Shown piece after piece: positions 35,315-43,106 of a stretch of DNA of 64,000 nucleotides; within the stretch, counting starts at the first letter, position 1, and every line of letters starts with the position of its first letter. This DNA is from Allobosea lupini. Its GTDB lineage: Bacteria; Pseudomonadota; Alphaproteobacteria; Rhizobiales; Beijerinckiaceae. The position numbers and the translations under genes are program-made. The stretch is from contig NZ_FOAN01000005.1 in NCBI RefSeq assembly GCF_900109525.1, forward strand, positions 310,001 to 374,000, written 5' to 3'. The notes beneath the pieces were generated by a model, which saw only the letters and a program-made list of their open reading frames with translations, made no database searches and was not told the origin of the DNA.

Positions 35315-36493
35315 ATGTCACGACGGAACCTGCTGGCGGCGGCGCTGATCGCGCCCCTCCTGCTCCTGGTCACGCTGAGTTTTCTCGTCCCGCTCGGGGC
35401 GACGCTCTATCGGGCGGTCGACGATCCCGAATTCTCGACCGCCCTGCCCCGCACCGCGGCGCTCCTACGCGCCTGGGACGGCAAGGACCTGCCGCCCGAC
35501 GAGGCCTTCGCCGCCATCGTCGAGGAACTGCGCGCCGCGCAGCAGAACCAGGAGGCCGGGGCCGTCCTCAGCCGCCTGAACTTCGAGGAGACCGGCCTTC
35601 GCAGCTTGTTGCTGCAGGCTGCCCGCGCCTCCGCGCGATTGGCTCCTCCGATCAAGGATGGCCTGATCGCGCTCAATCCGCGCTGGGGCGAACCCGAGCT
35701 CTGGCGCATGTTCAAGCGCGCCACCGGCCCCTGGACCTCGCTCTATCTGCTGCGTTCGCTCGATATGCGCCCGACCGACAAGGGCATCGTCCATGCCGGC
35801 GCGGAGGATGCGGTCTTCCTGCCGCTGTTCTGGCGCACCTTCGAGATCAGCCTGATCGTCACGGTGATCTGCGCGCTGCTGGCCTATCCCGTCGCCTACA
35901 CGCTTTCGATCCTGCCGCAGGGCTGGGCCAATGCCGGGATGATGCTGGTGCTGATCCCGTTCTGGACCTCGATCCTGGTGCGGACCACCGCCTGGTTCAT
36001 CATCCTGCAGCGCGAGGGGCCGATCAACGCGCTGCTGATGGCGTTCGACATCGTCAACCAGCCACTGACGATGATCTTCACCCGCTTTGCCGTCTATCTC
36101 GCCATGGTCCATGTGCTGCTGCCCTTCGCCATCCTGCCGCTCTACGGCGTGATGAAGGGTATCAAGCCGGACTATATGCGCGCCGCCGCCTCGCTCGGCG
36201 CGCCGGGCTGGCGCCGCTTCCTGCGCATCTATCTGCCGCTGACCATGCCGGGCGTCGCTGCGGGATCGCTGATGGTGTTCATGCTCTCGGTCGGCTTCTA
36301 CATTACGCCCGCCCTCGTCGGCGGTTCCGGCGACCAGATGGTCAGCTACTTCATCGCCTTCTTCACCAACACCTCGGTGAACTGGGGCATGGCCGCCGCG
36401 CTGGCGACGCTGCTGATGGCGATGACCGCCCTACTCGTCATCGTCGCGCGGCTGATCGTGCCGGGCTTCCGCTCCGGCAATGTGAAGGTCTGA
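35315..36493 (+). CDS. Spermidine/putrescine-type ABC transporter permease (PotB-like), long form
   Basis: 392 residues, about 100 longer than classic PotB. After the first helix an extended periplasmic region (about residues 30-165) precedes five more helices. The coupling motif is DYMRAAASLGAPGWRRFLRI. The long loop occurs in some relatives but its role is unknown. It lies 27 bases after the binding protein gene and 3 bases before the PotC-like gene. Confidence 0.92.
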   Translation: MSRRNLLAAALIAPLLLLVTLSFLVPLGATLYRAVDDPEFSTALPRTAALLRAWDGKDLPPDEAFAAIVEELRAAQQNQEAGAVLSRLNFEETGLRSLLLQAARASARLAPPIKDGLIALNPRWGEPELWRMFKRATGPWTSLYLLRSLDMRPTDKGIVHAGAEDAVFLPLFWRTFEISLIVTVICALLAYPVAYTLSILPQGWANAGMMLVLIPFWTSILVRTTAWFIILQREGPINALLMAFDIVNQPLTMIFTRFAVYLAMVHVLLPFAILPLYGVMKGIKPDYMRAAASLGAPGWRRFLRIYLPLTMPGVAAGSLMVFMLSVGFYITPALVGGSGDQMVSYFIAFFTNTSVNWGMAAALATLLMAMTALLVIVARLIVPGFRSGNVKV

Positions 36494-36496
36494 GCG

Positions 36497-37342
36497 ATGG
36501 CAGGCGCCGCTCCCTCCTCCCCTGCGCGCAAGCTCTCGGTCGGGCGCCTCGCACTGGCGCTAGCCACGGCCCTGATCCTGCTCTTCCTGGTCGCGCCGAT
36601 CGTCGTCGTCTTCCCGCTCTCGCTCTCCTCGGGCGAGTTGCTGGTGCTGCCGACGCCGGGCTATTCGCTGCGCTGGTACGAGGACTTCTTCACGTCGAGC
36701 CGCTGGCTCGGCGCCACCTGGAACAGCTTCGTCGTCGGCATCGCCACCATGATCCTGGCGACCCTGCTCGGCACACTCGCCGCCTTCGGCATCTTCCTCG
36801 GCCGCTTCCCCGGCAAGGCGCTGCTGCTCGCCATCCTGTCGCTGCCGATGGTGACGCCGGTCATCGTCACCGCGATCGCCATGTATTTCTCGCTATCGCT
36901 CGTCGGCCTCGGCTCGACGCTGACCGGGCTGATCCTCGCCCACACCGTGCTGTCGGTGCCCTTCGTGCTGCTGACGGTGCTGGCCTCGCTGCAGACCTTC
37001 GACCAGAACCTGCTGCGCGCCGCCGCCAGCCTCGGCGCCAATCCGGCGATCGCCTTCCGCCGCGTCGTGCTGCCGCTGATCGCGCCGGGCGTAGCGACCG
37101 GCGCGCTCTTCGCCTTCGCCACATCCTTCGACGAACTGATCGTGGCACTGTTCATCGCCAGCCCCGGCCAGTTCACGCTGCCGCGCCAGATGTATGCCGG
37201 CCTGCGCGAATTCCTGAGCCCGACCATCGCCGCCGCCGCCGTGCTGCTGATCCTCTTCTCGGTGCTGCTGCTGGCCCTCAACGAATTCATCCGGAAGCGC
37301 GCGCAGGCACGCGGGGCCTCCCCCTCCGGCCCGACCGCATGA
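36497..37342 (+). CDS. Spermidine/putrescine-type ABC transporter permease (PotC-like)
   Basis: 281 residues with six predicted membrane helices and the coupling motif NLLRAAASLGANPAIAFRRV. It pairs with the PotB-like protein. The stop overlaps the ATG of the ATPase gene by 4 bases. Confidence 0.93.
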   Translation: MAGAAPSSPARKLSVGRLALALATALILLFLVAPIVVVFPLSLSSGELLVLPTPGYSLRWYEDFFTSSRWLGATWNSFVVGIATMILATLLGTLAAFGIFLGRFPGKALLLAILSLPMVTPVIVTAIAMYFSLSLVGLGSTLTGLILAHTVLSVPFVLLTVLASLQTFDQNLLRAAASLGANPAIAFRRVVLPLIAPGVATGALFAFATSFDELIVALFIASPGQFTLPRQMYAGLREFLSPTIAAAAVLLILFSVLLLALNEFIRKRAQARGASPSGPTA

Positions 37343-38439
37343 GTACTGGCATGAGTGATCCCATCATCGTCTTCGACAAGGTCACCAAGAGCTATGACGG
37401 CACGACGCAGGTCGTGAAGTCGCTCGACTTCGCCGTCGAGCGCGGCGAGTTCGTCACGCTGCTCGGCCCCTCCGGCTCGGGCAAGACCACGACGCTGATG
37501 ATGCTGGCCGGCTTCGAGGACCCGTCCGGCGGCACCATCACCTTCGACGGCCGCCCGCTGAACAATGTCCCGGCCCATCGGCGCGGCATCGGCGTGGTCT
37601 TCCAGAACTATGCGCTGTTCCCGCATATGAGTGTCGCCGCCAACCTCTCCTTCCCGATGGAGATGCAAAGCGTCAGCCGGGCGGAGCGCGAAGAGCGGGT
37701 GCGGGGCGCGCTCGACATGGTCAAGCTCGGCCATCTCGCCGACCGGCGCCCGACGCAGCTCTCCGGCGGCCAGCAGCAGCGCGTCGCGCTCGCCCGCGCT
37801 CTGGTCTTCCGGCCCAAGCTCGTGCTGATGGACGAGCCCCTCGGAGCGCTCGACAAGCAGTTGCGCGAGCACATGCAGCTCGAGATCAAGCATATCCACG
37901 AGCAGCTCGGCGTCACCGTGGTCTACGTCACCCACGACCAAGGCGAGGCGCTGACCATGTCGAACCGTGTCGCCGTCTTCCATCATGGCCGCATCCAGCA
38001 ACTGGCGCCGCCGAACGAGATCTACGAGAAGCCGGCCAACGCCTTCGTCGCCTCCTTCATCGGCGAGAACAACAGGCTCGACGGGAGCATTGTCGCCCGC
38101 GACGGCGCCCAGTGTCGCCTGCGCCTCTCCGATGGCAGCGAGGTCCGCGCCATAGCCGGCACCGACCTGCCGGTCGGCGCACAAGCCGTATTGGCGCTTC
38201 GCCCCGAAAAGGTCCTGATCGGCCCCGCCGCCGCCGGCGAGAACCGCTTCGACGCCGTGATCGAGGAACTCATCTATTACGGAGACCACACCCGCCTGCG
38301 CCTGCGCGTCGGCGGTTCCGACAGCTTCACCGCCCGCCTGACCTTTCGCGACGGCCTGCCCGCTCTGCAGCGCGGCGAGCGCATCCCGGTCGGCTGGGCG
38401 ACGGCGGACTGCCTCGCGCTCGGCCCGGAAGAGACCTGA
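37339..38439 (+). CDS. Spermidine/putrescine-type ABC transporter ATPase (PotA-like)
   Basis: 366 residues. Walker A LLGPSGSGKTTTLMMLAG, signature LSGGQQQRVALARAL, Walker B LVLMDEPLGALD, H-loop YVTHDQGEAL, and a C-terminal TOBE domain beginning near GENNRLDGSI. It energises the PotBC-like pore. A second ATG four codons in is possible. Last gene of the importer operon; the next gene has its own promoter. Confidence 0.94.
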   Translation: MSTGMSDPIIVFDKVTKSYDGTTQVVKSLDFAVERGEFVTLLGPSGSGKTTTLMMLAGFEDPSGGTITFDGRPLNNVPAHRRGIGVVFQNYALFPHMSVAANLSFPMEMQSVSRAEREERVRGALDMVKLGHLADRRPTQLSGGQQQRVALARALVFRPKLVLMDEPLGALDKQLREHMQLEIKHIHEQLGVTVVYVTHDQGEALTMSNRVAVFHHGRIQQLAPPNEIYEKPANAFVASFIGENNRLDGSIVARDGAQCRLRLSDGSEVRAIAGTDLPVGAQAVLALRPEKVLIGPAAAGENRFDAVIEELIYYGDHTRLRLRVGGSDSFTARLTFRDGLPALQRGERIPVGWATADCLALGPEET

Positions 38440-38458
38440 GGGCCGCTCACGGCCGCTC

Positions 38459-38489
38459 TTGCCAAAACATATTAAGTAGCATACTTAAT
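38459..38489 (+). promoter_or_regulatory. Promoter with a perfect 19-base palindrome before the flavin monooxygenase
   Basis: TTGCCA (38459-38464), 17 bases, then TACTTA (38482-38487) form a sigma-70-like promoter. The perfect palindrome ATTAAGTAGCATACTTAAT (38471-38489) covers the -10 box, a classic repressor position. The AAGTA half-site resembles the inverted repeat near the GntR gene, so the same regulator might act here, though the spacing differs. Confidence 0.55.
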
Positions 38490-38532
38490 ACAAATAAATG
38501 CGCGACGCATGGCGCCGCTGCGGAGGATGCTC

Positions 38533-39711
38533 ATGACTGCCAGCCTGACAACGCAAGTGATCGTAGCCGGCGCCGGGCCGGTCGGCCTCGTCGCCGCCCT
38601 GATCCTTGCCAGAGCGGGCGTCGACGTCGTCGTGCTCGAAAAGCGCGCCGCCCTCACAGCCGCCTCCAAGGCCTCGACCTTCCACCCAGCGACGCTGGAG
38701 ATCCTCGATGAGCTCGGCGTGCTCGCGCCGATGCTGGCCGAGGGCGAGATCGTCAAGCGCATCCAGTACCGCACGCCGGAAGGCCCCTTCGCCGAGTTCA
38801 TCCTCGCCGACCTCGCCGAGCGCACCCCCTTCCCCTTCCGGCTGCATCTGGAGCAGGCCCGCCTGACGCCGCTGCTGCTGGCGCAGATCGAAGCGCTTCC
38901 CAATGCCCGCGTGCTGTTCGGCGCCGGTTTCGAGGCGCTGACGCAGGACGAGAATGGCGTCACCGTCACTGCCGACCGCGATGGCGCGCCGCTAACCATC
39001 AGAGCCGACTACCTGCTCGGCACCGACGGCGCCCGTAGTGCCGTGCGCGAGGCGCTGGGCATCGCCTTCGACGGCATGGTCTATCCGCACAAGGTCCTGC
39101 GGGTGATGACCTCGGACGATCTCGACGCCGTGCTGCCGGGAATCGCGTCGATCACCTATCTGCACAATGGCTCGAAGTCCCTGAGCTTCCTCAAGATGCC
39201 GGATTGCTGGCGCATCATCATCCGCGTGCCCGGCGACGTGCCGGACGAGACCGCGCTGCAGGACGGCTGGTTCGCCGACCGCATCCGCGAGGTCATGCCG
39301 AGCTGGACTAAGCCGCCGACCGTTCTGGGACGCGACGTCTACGGCGCCAGCCGCCGTGTCGCCTCGCACTACCATGTCGGCCGGGCCTTCCTCGCCGGCG
39401 ACGGCGCCCATGTCACCAATACGCGCGGCGGCATGAACATGAACTGCGGCATCCACGACGCGAAGGCGCTGGCCGAGGCGATGATCCGCGCCCTGCGCGA
39501 GCATCGGCCGGAGCTCGTCGTTGCGGCCGCGACCGAGCGCAAGCGCATCGCCGAAGAGATGCTGATCCCGCGCACCGACCGCAATGTCGCCGGCGGCGCG
39601 GACTGGCTGCAGAAGGTGCGCGATCTCGCCGCCTCGCGCAGCAGCGCCATCGACTATCTCGCCACCGCCGCGATGCTCGACATGCTCGAGCGCCCTGCCC
39701 GCGCCGCCTGA
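38533..39711 (+). CDS. FAD-dependent aromatic-type monooxygenase (class A)
   Basis: 392 residues from an ATG 6 bases after GGAGG; two in-frame ATGs upstream are poorer. FAD motifs are VAGAGPVGLVAALILARAG (GxGxxG), GTDGARSAVREALG (DG motif) and FLAGDGAHVTNTRGG (GD motif). It belongs to the p-hydroxybenzoate hydroxylase fold and lacks a C-terminal thioredoxin-like tail. It inserts oxygen into an aromatic or heterocyclic ring using NAD(P)H. Eight bases separate it from the racemase-family gene, so the two are co-transcribed. Confidence 0.9.
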   Translation: MTASLTTQVIVAGAGPVGLVAALILARAGVDVVVLEKRAALTAASKASTFHPATLEILDELGVLAPMLAEGEIVKRIQYRTPEGPFAEFILADLAERTPFPFRLHLEQARLTPLLLAQIEALPNARVLFGAGFEALTQDENGVTVTADRDGAPLTIRADYLLGTDGARSAVREALGIAFDGMVYPHKVLRVMTSDDLDAVLPGIASITYLHNGSKSLSFLKMPDCWRIIIRVPGDVPDETALQDGWFADRIREVMPSWTKPPTVLGRDVYGASRRVASHYHVGRAFLAGDGAHVTNTRGGMNMNCGIHDAKALAEAMIRALREHRPELVVAAATERKRIAEEMLIPRTDRNVAGGADWLQKVRDLAASRSSAIDYLATAAMLDMLERPARAA

Positions 39712-39719
39712 GGGACGCC

Positions 39720-40457
39720 ATGGATCTGTCTCAACTCGCCACGCAGCCGGCGCTCGGTGTCCTCGTCCCGCCGGCCAACCCGACCGTCGAGCCGGAGATG
39801 AACCGGCTGATCTCCTCGGGCGCGCGGATCTACGCCACGCGTCTGCCGGTGATGCCGGACACGACGCTGGAGCAGCGCAACCGCGCCTATATCGCCTCCT
39901 ACCAGCCGGCGCTGAAGAGCTTCGGCAGCCTGAAGCTCGATGCCGCGACAGTCGCGCTGACCGGGCCGAGCTACCGGCTCGGCGCCAGCGCCGACGATGC
40001 CCTCGCCGCATGCCTCTCCGAGGCCGCCGGTTTTCCGGTTGAGACCGCAAGCGGCGCGATCCGCCATGCGCTGAAGGCGATCGACGCCAGGCGCATCTGC
40101 CTGTTTTCGCCCTATCCGGCCTGGCTGACCGAGGAGGCTACGAGCTACTGGGCCGGCGCCGGTTTCACCGTCGCGCAGGTCGTCAAGGTCTCCGAGACCT
40201 TCCGCGCCTATGAACTGACCACGGAAGAGGTCGAGGACGCCTTGCGCCAGGTCGAGACCACCGGCATCGACGCCATCGTCATGAGCGGTACCGGCATGAT
40301 CACTCTGCCGGCCATGCTGGGACGCGCCGAGGGCTCGGCCCCGCCGCTGCTCTCGTCCAATCTCTGCTGTGCCTGGTGGATGATGAAGCAGGCTGGCGTG
40401 AAGCCCGGCGCGCTGTTCGCGCGGGCCTGCTCACAGCTGAGCGCGACGCTGGGCTGA
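39720..40457 (+). CDS. Asp/Glu racemase superfamily protein (maleate isomerase/arylmalonate decarboxylase-like) without canonical cysteines
   Basis: 245 residues. The N-terminal VLVPPANPTVEPEM and later LLSSNLCCAWWM fit the maleate isomerase/arylmalonate decarboxylase group. In that group the two catalytic positions are usually ACTS and SCTN. Here they read ALTG (Leu80) and SGTG (Gly190), so both cysteines are replaced; Cys215/Cys216 lie elsewhere. It may catalyse a different reaction or bind without turnover. It follows the monooxygenase gene closely. Confidence 0.8.
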   Translation: MDLSQLATQPALGVLVPPANPTVEPEMNRLISSGARIYATRLPVMPDTTLEQRNRAYIASYQPALKSFGSLKLDAATVALTGPSYRLGASADDALAACLSEAAGFPVETASGAIRHALKAIDARRICLFSPYPAWLTEEATSYWAGAGFTVAQVVKVSETFRAYELTTEEVEDALRQVETTGIDAIVMSGTGMITLPAMLGRAEGSAPPLLSSNLCCAWWMMKQAGVKPGALFARACSQLSATLG

Positions 40458-40469
40458 GCCAGGCCCGCC

Positions 40470-40868
40470 TCAGCCGCTAGGCCGGTGGGCGATGCATTTG
40501 ATCTCGACCAGCAGGCCGGGATGGGCCAGCTCGGAGACACCGATCCGGGTCCAGGCATAGCCTTCGCGCGGGACGAGGCGGTTCTTGACCTCGCGGAACA
40601 CGTCCATGTGGCGCGCCATCCCGACATGGTAGGTCGTGACGTCGACCATGTCGGCGAAGCTGCAGCCGGCGGCTTCCAGCACGATCCGGACATTCTCCCA
40701 GGCGGCGGCGAACTGCTCCGCCGGGTCCTCGATCACCTGGAGATCGGCGGTGCGACCGACCTGGCCGACGACATAGACGATCTCGCCGACGCGCACCGCC
40801 GGCGCATAGCCGGCCCGCTCGACGATGGCGCGCATCGATTCCGGGACGATGATCTCGCGATCGGCCAT
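40470..40868 (-). CDS. Rid (YjgF/YER057c/UK114) family protein, non-canonical
   Basis: 132 residues with the Rid-fold blocks VYVVGQVGRTAD, AWENVRIVLEAAGC and DMVDVTTYHV. Where Escherichia coli RidA has the imine-deaminating Arg105, the aligned segment here (YAWTRIGV) has Trp, so it is probably not a RidA-type imine deaminase. Other Rid subfamilies occur in catabolic operons as hydrolases of unstable intermediates. It is the last gene of the minus-strand aconitase-hydrolase-amidase group. Confidence 0.85.
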   Translation of the reverse strand: MADREIIVPESMRAIVERAGYAPAVRVGEIVYVVGQVGRTADLQVIEDPAEQFAAAWENVRIVLEAAGCSFADMVDVTTYHVGMARHMDVFREVKNRLVPREGYAWTRIGVSELAHPGLLVEIKCIAHRPSG

Positions 40869-40882
40869 TGAATCCTCTCAGG

Positions 40883-40986
40883 CGTCATGCTCGGGCCTGT
40901 CCCGAGCATCTCGTGCCGAATGGGGCTCTGGAGCACATTCGTCCAGAGATTCCCGGCTCTGCGCTGCGCTTCGGCCAAGAATGACG
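40883..40986. repeat. 104-base palindromic interspersed repeat (CGTCAT...ATGACG ends)
   Basis: The unit has perfect terminal inverted repeats CGTCAT and ATGACG. Inside it lie two hairpins: ATGCTCGGG-N5-CCCGAGCAT and CTCTGGA-N9-TCCAGAG. The phrase GCTCTGCGCTGCGCTTCGGC near the right end is typical of short dispersed repeats I know from Hyphomicrobiales genomes. It sits between the Rid and amidase genes and probably folds in the shared transcript. Confidence 0.65.
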
Positions 40987-40994
40987 GCCGCGCT

Positions 40995-41726
40995 TCAGCC
41001 CTGCACACCGGTCGGCAGGTCGTCGCGGACGGCGAGGCCGCCGAGATAGTCCTTGACCTCGGCCGACGGGATCACGTCGGCATATTTGCAGTTGAGGTCG
41101 AACAGGTTGATCGCGTGGCTCGCCTGGAAGCGGTCGAACGCCGTCTCCTCCGGGATCACCACCTTGAAGTTATAGGAATAGGCGTCGACCGCGGTCGCGC
41201 GCAGACAACCCGAGGTGGTGCAGCCGGTCAGGATCAGCGTGTCGACGTCGAAGAAGTTGAGATGGCTCATGAAGATGGTGCCGAAGAAGCAGGACGGCTT
41301 GCGCTTGCCGATGCGGATGTCCTGCGGGCGCGGCGCCAGCGGCGCGACGGTCTGGGTCGCGTGCGTGCCCTCGGTCGAGGTCTTCTCGGCGCCGCGATGG
41401 TTCTTGCCGACCTGCACGCCGGAATCGATCATGTCCGGCCGGCGGGCGCTCTCGGTGTAGAAGACCGGGATGTTCTTCTCGCGCGCCAGTTCCAGCAGCG
41501 GCACGATGTGCTCGACCGCCGCCCAGGCCTCGGGACCGCAATGGGTGCGGTACTGCTTCAGACCTTCCAGGATGTCCTCAGGCTTGTCGCCGCAGAAATT
41601 GTACTGGACGTCGATGATGAACAGGGCCGGACGCTTGCCGAAGCCGCCGCGCTTGCCATAGCCGGCCTGCGCATAGACCTGCTTGTCGCGCTCGGTCAGG
41701 AAATCGTCCCAGATTCGCTTGGTCAT
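40995..41726 (-). CDS. Isochorismatase-family amidohydrolase (N-carbamoylsarcosine/maleamate amidase-like)
   Basis: 243 residues. The catalytic triad is visible as Asp39 (FIIDVQYNF), Lys143 (GKRKPSCFFGT) and Cys174 (TTSGCLRATAVDA), matching the pattern of N-carbamoylsarcosine amidohydrolase. Such enzymes cleave amides or carbamoyl groups, releasing ammonia. It lies 18 bases after the dihydropyrimidinase-like gene, which suits a two-step ring opening then deamidation. Substrate inferred, not shown. Confidence 0.9.
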   Translation of the reverse strand: MTKRIWDDFLTERDKQVYAQAGYGKRGGFGKRPALFIIDVQYNFCGDKPEDILEGLKQYRTHCGPEAWAAVEHIVPLLELAREKNIPVFYTESARRPDMIDSGVQVGKNHRGAEKTSTEGTHATQTVAPLAPRPQDIRIGKRKPSCFFGTIFMSHLNFFDVDTLILTGCTTSGCLRATAVDAYSYNFKVVIPEETAFDRFQASHAINLFDLNCKYADVIPSAEVKDYLGGLAVRDDLPTGVQG

Positions 41727-41744
41727 CGTCTTCAGCTTTCGGTC

Positions 41745-43106
41745 TCAGGAGCGGTGCAGATAACGGCCGGCCGGCGTCGCGCGGGCATCGGGATCGACGG
41801 CGCCGTCGCTGGCGATGATCCGGCCGCGCAGGATGGTGCGTACCGGCGCGCCCTTGAAGCGCATGCCCTCATAGGGCGAGTAGTCGGAGTGCGATTCCTG
41901 CGTCGCCGGATCGACCAGGACTTCTCTGTCGGGATCCACGACGACGAGGTCGGCATCCATGCCCACGGCGATGTGGCCCTTGTTCGGGATCGAATAGAGC
42001 TTCGCGACATTGGCGCTGGTCGCGGCGGCGATCTGCTCGATCGGCAGCCCGCGCTTGTGCACGCCCTCATGGATCAGGATCGGCAGCAGCGTGCCGAGGC
42101 CGGGGAAGCCGGCGCTGGCCTTCCAGATGTCCGGCCCCTTGGTCTCCCGCTTGCGCGGCACATGGTCGGAGCCGATGGTCGAGATCGTGCGGTCGCGCAC
42201 GCCCTCCCACAGCGCCTCGACATCGTTCCGAGATCGCAGCGGCGGATTGACCTTGCCGAGGAAGCCGATGGGCGACTGGCTGGTCAGCGAAAGGTAATGG
42301 CTGCAGGTCTCGACATGGATCGGCGCCCGGCCCGGCCGCTTCGCCCGGCGCACGATCTCGAGGCTCTCGGCGCTCGACATGTGCACGATATTGACCGGGC
42401 ACTGCGCCTTCTCGCCGAAATAGATCACGCGGAAGACGTTCTCGGCTTCGAGGAAGCCGGGGCTCTGCTCGTCCCAGACCGGCAGGTCGTTGCGGCCGGC
42501 CTCTTTCAGCGGCTCGCGGAAGACCGGAATGACCTCGACATTCTCGCAATGGACGCCGACGACGCCGCCCTTGATGCGCGCGCCCTGCAGCAGCGCCCGG
42601 TAGAGCAACCCGTCATCGATCTCGGTGAAGCCCTTCGCCGCGCCTGAGGCGCCCTTGTACATCAGGTAGACCTTGATCGAGGTCACGCCGAAGCGCTCGG
42701 CGCATTCCGGCAGCGTGTCGATATGCAGCTTGCTGGTGACGCCGAAATGGAATCCGAAATCGATCAGCGACTGGCTCTCGCCGCGCTCCTTCCACGGCCC
42801 GGTCGACTGGCGCAGATCGTTGGACCGGTGGAAGGTCATCATCCCGGTGACGCCGCCGATGGCAGCCGAGCGCGATTCCGTCTCGAAATCGGTCTCGTTC
42901 GAGCCGAAGCCAATATGGGTATGCGGGTCGATCAGCCCCGGCATCACCCATTTGCCGCGGCAATCGATGACTTTCCTGGCGCTTGCCTGCTCGCCCGGCG
43001 CCAGCAGCGCGGCGATGCGTCCGTCCTTGACCGCGACCGAGCCGGTGCGGACCCCGACGCCCGGGAAGACGATCTCGCCCCCCGCCAGCAAGAGATCGAA
43101 ACTCAT
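41745..43106 (-). CDS. Dihydropyrimidinase/hydantoinase/imidase-like amidohydrolase
   Basis: 453 residues. Binuclear metal site elements are DPHTHIGFG (HxH), the lysine in TSIKVYLMYKG that is normally carboxylated, GVHCEN, ETCSHYL and IGSDHVP (final Asp). The family opens cyclic amides and imides such as dihydropyrimidines, hydantoins, allantoin and succinimide/maleimide. It overlaps the aconitase gene by 4 bases and precedes the amidase, so it likely performs the first hydrolysis of the pathway. Confidence 0.9.
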   Translation of the reverse strand: MSFDLLLAGGEIVFPGVGVRTGSVAVKDGRIAALLAPGEQASARKVIDCRGKWVMPGLIDPHTHIGFGSNETDFETESRSAAIGGVTGMMTFHRSNDLRQSTGPWKERGESQSLIDFGFHFGVTSKLHIDTLPECAERFGVTSIKVYLMYKGASGAAKGFTEIDDGLLYRALLQGARIKGGVVGVHCENVEVIPVFREPLKEAGRNDLPVWDEQSPGFLEAENVFRVIYFGEKAQCPVNIVHMSSAESLEIVRRAKRPGRAPIHVETCSHYLSLTSQSPIGFLGKVNPPLRSRNDVEALWEGVRDRTISTIGSDHVPRKRETKGPDIWKASAGFPGLGTLLPILIHEGVHKRGLPIEQIAAATSANVAKLYSIPNKGHIAVGMDADLVVVDPDREVLVDPATQESHSDYSPYEGMRFKGAPVRTILRGRIIASDGAVDPDARATPAGRYLHRS

